NCBI RefSeq assembly: GCF_024347335.1
Contig: NZ_AP025463.1
Span: 1,984,001-2,048,000, forward strand
DNA: 64,000 nucleotides
DNA from: Vibrio celticus
Lineage (GTDB): Bacteria; Pseudomonadota; Gammaproteobacteria; Enterobacterales; Vibrionaceae
Direction of reading: 5' to 3'
The notes below the pieces were generated by a model. That model searched no databases. It had not been told where the DNA came from and was given only the letters and a program-made list of their open reading frames with translations. Each line of letters begins with the position of its first letter. Position 1 is the stretch's first letter. Positions 41,419-54,300 of the stretch are shown here, one piece after another. A program made the position numbers and the translations under genes.

Positions 41419-42298
41419 GGCGTGTTGATCTTTGCTGTACATTTCGCGTTCAACAATACATCGGTAGCCACATTAACATGAATGCCAGCGATAACATGCT
41501 GGCATAATTCCTTTCTAGCTTATCATATCTACTTGAAATAGCTCGATAATGCTTAATTCTCCCAAAGGCATTTTCGACCAAGTGACGATACTTGTATAAA
41601 CACCAATCCATACTGTCTTTGTCTATATCTTGTCCGTAATTGCGTTTAGCAATTACCGTTTCTCCGCCACGTTCCTTAACAAAATACGGAAAGGTTCGCT
41701 GTCATATCCTTTATCACAAACGATGGTATTAACTTCATCGAGTTGCTCAACTAAGCTTTCGGCATGCACTATATCGTGGCGTTGTCCCTCTGATAAATCA
41801 AAGCAAATCGGCAGGCCACCACTATCTACGGCTAAGTGAATTTTGGTTGAGTTGCCCCCGCGACTTTTTCCTATTTGCTCTGAACTTTCAGTAGCTGCAC
41901 CTGTACTATGCTGATGTGCTCTAACTATAGAGCCATCAAGAAATACCCATTCAAAATCAGCCATGTTAGATAAGCTTTTGAAAAGATTATCTAAAATCCC
42001 TTTCTTTGACCAAAGATTAAATCGTCTGTAAACGGTACTCCACTCTCCGAACTCAGAGGGTAGATCTCGCCAAGGAATACCTGTTCTCATTCGATAAAGT
42101 ATTCCTTCAAATGTCATTCGATGTTCAGTTTTATCGTAAATACGACCTGTACTTTTCATAACTTGGAGTAGCAGTTCCCAGCGAATATCAGTTAGCATTG
42201 TTCTTGGCATGGTATTGGTTATGGTTTTACTTTTGGCGAAGCAAATTATAACTCTTTACCATGCTGTTCAAAAAACACTCACGAAAGATCAACACGCC
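41419..42298 (-). mobile_element. IS5-family insertion sequence, copy 2 (880 bp)
   Basis: The ends are the same as in copy 1 (GGCGTGTTGATCTTT and its complement), flanked by CTAG duplications at 41415-41418 and 42299-42302. It sits between the dehydratase-like gene and the terminator of the giant adhesin gene, inside an 8-bp repeat tract, so it disrupts no gene. Confidence 0.93.
41450..42210 (-). pseudogene. IS5-family transposase, frame broken by -1 base (copy 2)
   Basis: The N-terminal 178 or so residues are in frame from MPRTMLTDIRWELLLQ through SSEQIGKSRGGNSTKIHLAVDSGG to VCDKGYDSEPFRI, covering both DDE aspartates. At about 41682-41685 a run of four A's replaces five in copy 1 and shifts the frame to a premature stop at 41653. 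The remaining C-terminal part, with the catalytic Glu region, continues to 41450 in another frame. Copies 1 and 2 are broken at different homopolymers. Confidence 0.88.
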
Positions 42299-42312
42299 CT
42301 AGTCTTCTAGAT

Positions 42313-42342
42313 AAAAAATAGGCCAGCATTGCTGGCCTATTT
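42313..42342 (-). terminator. Terminator of the giant adhesin gene (minus strand)
   Basis: AAATAGGCCAGC (42316-42327) pairs perfectly with GCTGGCCTATTT (42331-42342) around a 3-base loop. The A-run at 42313-42318 gives the minus-strand U-tract. It lies about 48 bases after the stop codon at 42390. Confidence 0.9.
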
Positions 42343-42389
42343 CATTTATTTTAATCCGCTCTGGCTATCGAGCTTATCAGAGCGGAAAA

Positions 42390-45300
42390 CTACCCATGAG
42401 TAATAACATTCTGCTGTACGAGTGCGTCCAGAATATCTGAAGGCATGGTGCCGCTTAACGTCAACTGAGGCGCGAGGTCCTCAACCACAATCACTTGCTC
42501 TGTTGTACCTAAGCCATCAGGGTTGATGGTTAACTCAACATCATTCCCTTCTAGCTTGGCATCAACATGCTGAAGCAATGTCGCCATATTCACATTCGCG
42601 TCTTTCAGTTCAGGTAATACCTCACGTAGGTCAATCTGGTCACCTTCGGCTAAATTGAAGTCAGTAATCGTATCTTCGACACCATCCTCAATGTTCAGCC
42701 AAACAAACGAGTCCATACCATCACCACCGGTCAAGATATCCGAACCTCCGCCACCAATGAGCGTATCGTTGCCATCACCGCCGATAAGGGTGTCATCACC
42801 TGCTCCGCCTTCAAGTCGGTCATTACCTGAGCCCGCCGTTAGATCTGTTGCATTAGCCCCAGCCAGTAACTGCACATCATCGGTCTCACCAGCCAAATTA
42901 ATATCTACCGCGTTTGACACAATGTTCACGTTTAGATCGATTGCCGTCGATATGGCTGTATCGTTGTTATCTAGCTCTTCAGAAACCGCCTCAACTTTAA
43001 GCGTGTAGCTACCTGGTGTTTGAGAAAGCCCAACCACCTGCAAACTTTCAATTGCATCAGCGGTCGCCATCCATACCCCACCACCAAGATCCGTTACGGA
43101 GCCAACGTCACTGGTGATTTGAGCACCCGCAGGCACATCACTGATATGTAGCGTTAGCTCTTCTGTAACGTCTGTTAGAGCTGCGATAATGCCAACCAAA
43201 GGAACACCACTATTACTCACCGACTGGCTCGCAGTGATGTTTCTTACGTAGTTAGACGCAGGGTCAATCGATAACGTTGGCGCGTTAGCCACTGGTGTCA
43301 CCTGTATCGTAAACTCTTCTGGTGGTGTTTCGATAATAATGCCAGATGGATTACCACTATCCTGAGCTACCACTTGTAACTGAATACTGTTCGATGGGAT
43401 ATATTGCGTATTCACAAACACGCCAACAGGGTTGGTTGGTGTATTAATGATTGCATTGATATCCGCCGGTGTACCTTCCAGTATGATTGAGCTTGTGTCC
43501 TGCCCGCTAACAGTGACAGTGGTTGTTCCTGGCAGAGTTACCGATAAAGCACCAAAATCGACACTCAAGGTAACCGTCATGAAATCGTCGGCATGAACGC
43601 CTACATAGTCAGGGTCTGCTACGGTAATACCACTAATCAATTGCTCGACATCTTCGTCAATGACAGGCGTGACACCGTCACCATTAATAATTGGCGAATC
43701 ATTAACACCTGTCACAGTTAAGCTCAAATCGCCGGTGTCTGTTAGGAAGTCATCAGCTCCATTGGTTTGCCCATCGTCTTGAACGGTATATGTAAAGCTG
43801 ATATTTCCACTGGTCGCATCGTATTCATCGTTGGCATCAAAAACCCAATATGGGCCAGTAATCGACGGGTCATCTACACCACCACTGTTTTCAAAGTAGT
43901 CCAACTGCCCTTGACCCGAAGTGAGACTGACATCGGTTATTGTCAGGTTATCACCTTCAGGATCGCTTGATGCGGCAATCAAATCTTCAGCTTTAATTAC
44001 GATTTGATCATCTTCAGCAATCGTGCCCAAGTCGATGTCCGTTGCCACTGGCAGATCATTCACTTCCGTTACCTTAATGGTAAAGGTCGTTTGATTGGTT
44101 TGAGCAGTATTCGGATCTCCAGCATCAATCAGACCGTTATTACCACCATCATCAACAGTGGCAGTGACTGTCGCAACACCTCCTTGATTTAGGTAATTCT
44201 CATCCGCACCCAATTCGAATCTGACACTACCTGTATCCAGAGCAGTATTTATATTGGCCAAAGTTCCAGAGAGAACAATGGCGCTGCCACTAGTTGGCGT
44301 AGAGGTAACACCTGTTGAAGAGGTGTAAGTCAACGTACCTTGATCGACCGATAATGTTAGTGTGTAAATCGAGTTCGGATCATCATAAACGGCGTCTGGG
44401 TCCTCGATCTTAAAGCCAGGCATATCACTCAATGCAATAGAGGTGTCTTCCGGCGTCTCTAAGTTTTCAATATTGACAAAGGTTGGTTGGTCATTGATCG
44501 GATCAACCACCAAGTCGACACTGAAAATGGTTTCCGCCCCTAAATACTCAGTGTTATCCGCATCTGTATCTACTGAGCGAACAGAAATAGACAACGGTGT
44601 ATCAATACCAAGCGCATTACCTGTGTCTGAATTGTGCTCACCGGAGTTAAACACGATCTTATCGAGTGCTGTTGCATCTACGTCTAACGTCCATGTATCA
44701 GAGTCTGAATCGTAAATACCTAGTGTTGTTCCATCCGGATGCAAAATTGACGCGTCTTGTGGAACATTGCTGACCACAACACGGATGGTTTCTGGCGAGT
44801 TTTCAGTATAAGTCCCACTCCCCGATGCTGAAAATGCGTTATCCAGAATAGTCGTGTTGATTTCAATATCAATATTTTCGCCTTCTAAACCGACTACCGA
44901 ATCAGTCGGATCCGTATCAATATCGTCCCCTACAGGAAGTACATGCACTTGGAAACTTGGCAGAGTGCCTGCGTTAGTTGGTACACCGAGCAAAGATTCT
45001 TGCGTAAACACCTCAACACCAAACTCAAAAGTACCGCTGAAATCTTTCGGAGGCAGTACCGATATTTCGCTCAAATCGAATGAATTCGAGACACTTGAAG
45101 GTAATTGGACACTCCACACGCCTCCACCATTATTCTTAACCGTGAAGTCTGAGGAGTTATCTACCCTGAATTGGAAGCCATCAGGGACATCAGTAAACTT
45201 GATAGAGACAAACTCTTCCGAACCATCTAAATCCGTCAAAGCAATCGACACTGGACTTGAGCCAGCGAGTGAAATCTCTTGGTCTTCACTACCCGTTATT

Positions 45301-48300
45301 TCAATGACATCTGCGTTCGTTCCAGGACCAGTGATCGCAATATCATCCACCACAGGAACTACGTCAAAGCTAACCGACGTTGAGAAAGATTCGATTATGG
45401 CATCCTCAGTTGTGTCAGGAATATCTTGATTGAAGGTCGCCGTATCTAAAATGTTACCTGTCACAGTAACGTTCACAGTACTGACATCAGCACCAGTTAC
45501 GTCATCATAAGTCGGGAAGTTCTCTTTCGGTTTAAACAACACGCCTGACAAGGCACCATTTTCAATTTCACTTTCGGTGAAAGAGATAGATGTGCCCAAT
45601 GGCGTTCCAGTATCACTGTAAAATTCACCATTACTTGTGTCAGTTAAGGTTAGAGTAATATCGGTGAAGCGCTCATTACCGCCTTCAACACCATTAACTT
45701 GGTCTGCAAGCGAACCCGAGAAATCAAGCACAATATAGGTGTCTTCATACCCCACAGCTTCAGCCCCCGGTTGACCATCGATATCAACGGGATCCAACGA
45801 GTCATCTAAAGAACCCGCGATATCTACAGAAATAGTTGGCGCTACGTCAGTTACTGCGGAGACTTTAATAATGGCGCTTGTATCAAGTACATTTTCATCA
45901 CCAGAGATGAGGTCTTTGGTAATCACCGTAAATGGCAATTCAAAGTCACCAGAGTAGTCAGCGGGTAAGTTCAGCACCAAATCAGAGAAGTCTGGCGTTA
46001 CACCTTGTACCAAAGTGGACTGATACACATATTCGCCGTTAACGAAGTCAATCTCACCACTACCACCGATGCTGATGTTAAGTGTTTGGGTAAGGTCTGA
46101 TGGGTCAAGAAACACGGTATCATCAATAACGATGGTAATTTCGTCGTTAAATACATCGCCACCACTGAAAGTAATGATACTTTCAAGCGCGTCACCAAGC
46201 ATGAGCTGAGTATCTTCAATCGCGTCGATTGTCTGGTTCGGAGTTGCAGCGATATCAGCAGCAATTTCTCCTCCACCAACGATCTCTTCAGGGAAGGTCA
46301 AAATAACATTACCCTCTCTTGGAGCAATCGCAGAATTCTGGTCACCCAATTCGTCCCCCAAGTCTTCAACTTGAGTAAACACCGTCATCTTAATGCTGCT
46401 AGTGTTAGTCGAGATACCATCATCATATGGCGCTGTTAGATCTAAGCCTTCTGGTGCGCTAATCGTAAATGCATCTTCATCTGTGACTACCCAACGGCCA
46501 TCCCCCTCATACACTGCACCAGTCACGAGCAGTTGACTCAACACATCTTCTGGTAACGCGCCATCAGACGTCGTAGTCAACTGAACCACGACCTCGTTAA
46601 CGACTTCGTTGATAGGAAATACAGGAGAGACATCATCTTCTTTGTAACGGATAACGTACTCACCATCCAAGATCTCAATACCACCACCATCTACGGCTTG
46701 GTTATCACTATTGGTTGTGAATTTGATTACACCCGCAGCATCAGATGTAATTGATGTTAACTCACCACTACCGTCTTCATTGGAGAAAACGATAAAGTTA
46801 TCGTCAACTCCATCTCCATCTCCATCTGGATCTGGATCTTTAGGTTCCACAACAGGCACAACTTGTACTGTGATGGTGCCTGTAATTGCTGGATTAGCAA
46901 CTACTCGGCCGCCCTCACCAACAATCGCATCGTCGGTGTACTCGAAATCTCTCTCCTCCATCTCAACGACGGTTGTCAGCGTAAAGTCGACGCTTGAGTT
47001 TTCTGGTGGTGTCATTTGGATAAAGTTGTTCGCCAAAGCAATCTGAGTAAATTGCTCCGGTGTCTGTGAGGTGTCTTTCGGTGTAATGATTAGGGTGCCG
47101 GCCGTGCTGGAATCGACCGTAACATCACCATTGACCACCGCGACTACATCCGTTGGAATGCCATTAATGGTAATTGAAGTGAAATGTTCGTCATCATCAA
47201 TGTAATCATCACCTTGTGGATGCCAATCAATATTAATAGCGGTGTCTTCATCACCGGTTGTGGTGTTGCTATAGGTTGCAGAAGTGTCGATTCTAGGTTC
47301 AACCAACACTCGAACTTCTTGATCAAACGTTAAGGTGTGTCCATCGTTCTCGGTAACGACAATCTGCCCCTTGATATGAATATTTTCTGTCGACGAGTCA
47401 ATCGGACGAATTCGGATACCAGAAGTAATACCTTCCTCTGTGATATTCGCTTCATAGATTGGTTTATCTAAATCAGGGTTTCCGTTAATGTCATCTTCAT
47501 ACCCAACGAAATTTAGGTCAATAACCGTACCATCACCGTCTTCGATTACCACGCCCTCAGGGATACCTGATAGAATAACAGTTATCGATTCGGAACCATC
47601 GCCGACAAGAGGATCATCAGCCGGGTCATCTGGTTTTCTCTCACCAGACAACACCGTGAAATCTAGAACAGCGTAGTTATCTCCGCTTTGACTCTCTTGG
47701 ATTGTGGTTTGTACCCCACTCACACCGCCATCTGTAAACTCTTCCCAATCGGTACCATTAGTGCCACCAAATGGCACATCAGCAACACCAATGACCTCAA
47801 CGTTGACTGTTTTAGGACCAAATGTGATTTCATCAACTACTTCACCCGTTGAAAGATCTGCCTTGTCTTTGACAACACCTAACACATCAAAACTAAAGTC
47901 TTCATTACTGTGCTCTTTGGGTATCACTTCTACGTTGGCAAGTTCAGAGTAAAGAATCTCTTGATAATCGACACCCTCAATTGTCACGGTTGGTACAAGG
48001 GTATCGGTCCCAAGTAAATAAAGCCCAGCCCCCTGAGTGATATTATTGATGCGTACGTATAGAGTTTCCGACGTATCCAAATCTTCAGATGGTGTCATCG
48101 TAATCACTTCATCAAGAGTGAACGCGACTCTATTGCTAGGATCTCCAACAGTATCTGGATCGAGAATATTATCTTCATTGATGGTTTTGCGATTCACGCT
48201 TAAGGTGCCTAAGTCGGCGTCTGGAAGTACATCAATAACTAATATTCGTTCTTCAGAGGTGGCAACCTGTTTACTGTTAGCACCGCTATTATCGCCATCT

Positions 48301-51300
48301 AGGAATGGATTACGGGTTTCTTCCGTCAAAGCTACTACTTTAAAGCTAATGGTGCCCGAGAAGTTATCAATCGGGTCGACGACTGTGCTATTGATATTTG
48401 CCGCATCAATAACATATGGGCCTCCAACAGGCCCTATCGGGTTACCTGAGCTATCCAATAGAGTGAACTTCCCAGCGCCTTCATCAACAGTAAGTTGATA
48501 TGTGAGTGTTTCAGGGCGAGAAGTATCTTGAGAATCAGCCTCGAGGTTAAGAGTGATGGTATTTCCATCTTCCGTCACCGGAATCTCTGCACCCATGCTG
48601 TCTGTATCAGGAAGATAAATATAAGTGCTGTTTGCATCATCCCACTCAGCCTCATCTGCTACGGCTTCAATATCAATTCTAAAGTTGGAGCTTACCGTAT
48701 GGTCAGGTACCCCGTTGTTGTCGATCTCCAATTCATAATTTATTGTGGCTCCACCATTACCGGTACTAAAGTTTCGGTCTGGTACAAAATAAAGATTATC
48801 GATGGTAGCTATGACATCTTTTGGCTCAGTTGAGTCATCGGGATCAGGCATGAAAGTCTGAACGATATTTGCACCATCTAGAACATAGTTTCCATCTACA
48901 TCTGTCGACAATTTCACATATTCAGCACCATCAAAGTAATAGAATGTACCTCTATGGTTTGTATTATCGAAGATCTTCAGTTGGCCGATCGCCTCTGTGT
49001 TATCTTGGTCGTACAAGTTTACTTGCAATGCTACTTGAGCAGGTGCATCAGGTAGACCGTCTTGATTATCAAAGGTGTTTTCTAGGTCTGTTGGTTCACT
49101 ACCCGCTGCATAATCAATTGATGCATCACGACCAATATCCTCCGTTGTCGTCACTTTCAGCGACACAGCCGTTGAGTCCTGATCAACGATAGTAATATTC
49201 AGTGGCGTTTCTGAGGTATCTAAATCCGAATCGGTTGCAATTACGTTGATCGAGAAGTTGATCTCATCGCCGTCATGATCTAGATAACCATTTGCTCTAA
49301 ATTCGACTTCACCGTTCGAGTTTATACGCAAGCGACCCAACTCTCTCTCTACTGTTCCTCCACTTCCATCATCGGTTTGTTCATAAACACGAACCTGCTG
49401 GCGCCCTAAGTTCAGGTCATAACTATCACTAAATGCTCCACTCGTTCCTCTCCTGAAAACGATATCAACACCACTATTTGAAATACCTTCTATTTGGGTG
49501 AGCACAGCAGCGTCGGCACCTGGGTCTGTTGCACTCGCAAACATATTAACCAAAGAGTCATTGTAGTTTTGCCCTTCTAGGCGAGAGATAGACTGAGTTG
49601 TCACTAGAGGAATGTCATCGGTGACCGTAATATCCAGTGCGATTGCATTAGACTGGTCGCCATCGAAATCTTCGGCTACGACAGAGAAATTCAGCAGTAT
49701 GCTATTTTCACCGTCAGCTATAGGGTGTGTGAGCGGTTTAAACAGTTCAAACTGATAGCTGTTGTCCGTAGTATCAAACACAACCTCAAACACAGCCTCG
49801 TTGCTTGTCTCAGTTTGTGCTGTGTAGGTAAATGTCGTACCACTCTCAACAATCGGAAGCCACTCTAGGGCTTCACCATTAGACGTAAGCCCTGTTAGCA
49901 CTGCATCAGGGTTAACCAACTCATACAACACAACACCATCCGCACCTTCATCAATGGTAAACAAACCATTAATGACGGTATCTTCAGATTGGTCAGAGCC
50001 TATACCCGCTAAGTCATCTTCATCGACAATCACTTCACCCGTCGGCGGCGTCATTTCCGGAATATCATCAATGACTTGAATTGGTAATTGATACTGGTTG
50101 GAATCATCTCCATCACTATCAACAGCCACTACATCAAAGGAGATAGGCAGCTTATTTCTCGCCTCTGAGCTAAGCTCATGATCTAGAGGACCAAGCAAGG
50201 TAAATGTGTAAGCACCATAATCAGTCAGAACTAATGTGAAAATTGGCGTTCCGCCAGGGTCAGTTGCACCTTGGTAGGTGGTCGTGTTAGCAGCACCTGT
50301 GATCTCAGTGATCTTAATACCTTCATTGCCAGACGATAGCGTCGCTTCCAACATTGAGATATTTCTCAATTCGTAAGTTTCAACTTGGTCAGCTCCTTCG
50401 GTCGTCACAAAACTTCCCGAGGCTTGCGTTGGTGTTCCAATCTCCTCTTCATCCACAACAAAGGTGCTGCCAACCTCTATCTCAGTAATTTCAGGCACGT
50501 CATCGGTAATGGTGACACTGAGTGGTGTCATTGCTGAATCGGTTTCATCGGTGTCTACCGCGTAAACAGGCAAGGTAAATAGTTGATCATTGTTACCTTG
50601 AACGTCCGCATGGTCGATCTCTTCGAGGAGCGTAAATGTGTACTCGCCTAGCACTGACGATGAGAAGCTCATTTCAAAGATTTCAACTTCTGGCCCAAGA
50701 AGAGGGTCTTCCGTAGTAAATCCTATATAACCACCGGCAACTGAAGGGTCCTCTTTCAATTGAATCGCTAATCCATTAGACGTTAGAGCTCCGCCGACAT
50801 TAAATTCATTGGTCGCAATACGGAAATAGCTAACGTCGTCACTACCCGCAGTAAAGGTTATCTGCTCTGTTTGGCTCACAGGTAAACTTGGTGAAGAACC
50901 ATCGGCTAAGTTCACTTCACTCAAGCTCACTGGTGGAATGATATCAATCGTCGGTGGAGCACCATCACTAATTACTAGCCTAACGGTTGCGTCTTCTAGA
51001 TCGAGATCTTGGTCTTGAGATGCAACAACGATGTTCTTAATGATATCGCCATTTTCATGGTCTAGGTTTCTATTCGGCTCAAAGCGAATATCACCATTGA
51101 GTTTAATAAACAGTGTCCCTTCTGGGTAAACAAATACTTGCTCATTAGTATCATTTTGATCGAGAAGAACCTCGGCCCCACCATCATAGGTAAATTTAGT
51201 AACTGTTGAACCATCTGCACTTGGACCCGTTATAGTTTCAAACACATTGCTGCTCGCCGTGCCCGAGGTTGGCTCAGTGACTAGTAAGTCTCCAGATTGC

Positions 51301-54300
51301 ATCACTTGAACATCATCCCCAATAACCACTTCAAGTTGCTTAGGAGCGGACACATCACCATCGGTGTCTTCGGCATAAACCGATAAATCGAAAGTAATGT
51401 CATTGTTGCCATCGCCAGTTGCATGGTCTAGTCGCTCTAGTAGTGTAAAGGTATAAATGCTTGGATTTGAACTATCAAACGTTAAGGTGAAGATAGGCAC
51501 CTCTACGCCCGGTGAAACCGTCGTGAATGCTAAGTAGTCACCAGAGTTTGCTGGCTCTTCCCTTAGATCAACCACTAATCCATTCGACTTGATTAATCCG
51601 GCAGTGTTAAATAGAGACGTGTCGACAACAATTCTTGCAATGTCGTCACTGCTAGCGATGGATGTGATTGTATTGGTTTCACTAATCAGCACCGAGTCAG
51701 GAGAAGATCCGTCTGCTAAGTTACTTTCAGATAAGTTAACGCCGGGGACTACATTCAGCGCGGGCCCTTCACCATCAATGATGGTCAGTCGAACACTCGA
51801 CATGAAGATATCGTTATCGAAATCCGATGAAGTGAAAACGATATTTTTAACGATATTCCCGGCAGAATGATCAAGGTTTCGATTTGGCTCGAACCTAACA
51901 TCACCATCTAACGTGACGAACAAAGAGCCTTCAGTAAAGGTAAACTCTTGCTCACCCGTCACGGTCTGATCGAGCGAAATGGCTAATCCACCATCGTAAG
52001 TAAACTCGGTGATGGTCGCGCCGTCCGCGCTTGGCAAGGGCATAACATCAACCGTTGCTGTTGTCGGCGTGCCAGAGCTTGGTTCTGTGATCGTAAGAAT
52101 CCCATCCTGCATTTGCTGAATGTCATCTTCAATGGTCACAACGACATCTCGTCTTGTTGATTCAGAATCATCTGTATCGACAGCATAAACTGGCAAGCGG
52201 AAATTCAAATCGTTGTAATTGAGACCATTAAGGTGATCGAGTGCTTCCAGTAAGGTAATGGTAAATTGGCCCTTGTTAACACTATCAAAACTAATCGTAA
52301 AGACATCGGTTTCTGCACCGGAACCGTTTGTGGTGAATCCGACGTAGCTGCCCGAATCCGCTGGCTCCTCCTTCAGTTCAACGACTATACCGTTTGATTT
52401 CAGTAACCCGCCAAAATTAAATTCATCCGTAGCGATTCGGAAATGACTCAGGTCATCACTCCCTTCTGTGTAAGTGATGGTATGAGTTGAACTAACTGGC
52501 CCTGCCGTCGGCATTGAACCATCGGATAAGTTCACTTCAGATAAGTAAACGTCAGGGACAATGTTGATAACAGGATCAACGCCATCCGTGATAGTAAGCG
52601 TCACCGTTGCGGTTTCAACATCATTATCGAAATCGCTTGTTGTCACGGTAATGGTTCGAACAATATCGCCATTCGAGTGGTCAAGGTCTCTATCTGGTTC
52701 AAAACGGAGCGAGCCATCCAACTTAACGAACAACCGTCCGTCAGCAACTGAGAACTCTTGCTCTGTAAAATCAGTTTGAACAAGCGTAAACGGCCCATCT
52801 GCCCCATACATAAACTGGGTAACGGTCGCACCATCTGCACTCTCTGTAGGCATAACATCGACAATACTTGTAGTTGGCGGACCACCTGCTCCTGAAGTCG
52901 TCACAGGTTCAACAATACTTAAAGTACGATCTTGCGTTTGCTGTAAGTCGTCGGTAATGGTGACGTTCAAAGAGGACGATGCTGAATCGGTGTTGTCGGC
53001 ATCAACCGCTATCACAGGGATATCGAAATCTAAGGTATTAGAAAGGTTACCATCAGCGTGATCTAAAGCCTCTAGAAGCGTAAATGTATATTGACCAAGA
53101 TTGCTGTTCGAAAATTCAAGTGTGAACACGTTCGTTTCAACATTTGAAGCGCCGGAAATAAAGCCAACATAGTTCCCCGAATCAGTAGGTTGCTCTTTAA
53201 TTTCCACTGTCAGGCCGTTCGACTTCAATGCGCCTGACGAATTGAAGTTCGTGCTATCGACCCTAAAGTGCGTCACATCATCGCTACCATCAGTAAACGT
53301 AATGACTTTGGTTTCACTGACAGCTGTCCCTGTAGAGGCAGAACCATCAGCTAAGCTTGCTTCATTCAGAGCAACATAAGGAATAAGATCAATCACTGGT
53401 TCATCGCCATCTTCTATCCTCAGCGACACAGAGGTGCTGACAATATCCCCATCTCCATCGACTGAATTAACCGAGATAGTTTTGACGATATCGCCACCAG
53501 AATGATCGAGGTCTGACACAGGTTCAAATCGCATGTTTCCGTCTATAGTGACGTATAGCGTACCCTCGTCATAAGTGAACGACTGTTCGCTTGCGATGTT
53601 TTGATTAAGAGTTTGTAAAGCCTCCCCATCATAGCTGAAGCTCGTTAATGTCCCTCCGTCCGCACTGCTGTCCGGCATAAGGTCAACAGTATTGGATGTT
53701 TCAATACCTGTTGATGGCTCTTTCGCTGTCAATGAGCCAGCGACTAAAGCTTGAATATCATCGGTAATCGTCACCGATAGTGGTGACATTAACGAGTCAT
53801 CACCGTCGGTATCAACCGCGTAAACTGGCAAGTTAAATGTTAGGTCGTTATTGCCTTGAATTGGTGTGTGGTCAATCGCTTCCAGAAGAGTGAAGGTGTA
53901 TTCACCCAAAGTGGAGCTGCTGAAATCGAGAGTGAACACCGTAGTTTCGACATTCAAGATACTTGTTGTAAAACCAATATAGCTGCCCGAGCCCGTTGGC
54001 TCTTCACGAACTTCAATGATCAAGCCATCTGATTTGAGTGAGTTATCTGTATTAAATTCGGTTGGCTCTATACGGAATTTCTCAACATCATCGCTTTGAT
54101 TCGTGAATGAGATGGTTTCTGTTTGACTCACTGCCCCAATGATTGGAGAAGAGCCATCTGCATGTCCCGCCTCTGCCAACGTAATACTCGGAACAGATTC
54201 TATGGTTGGGATATCACCATCAATAATCGTCAGTGTGACAGTGGCCGTTTCAACATCCACATCGCCATCGCTTGACGTGAAGACGAGAGATTTAACGATA

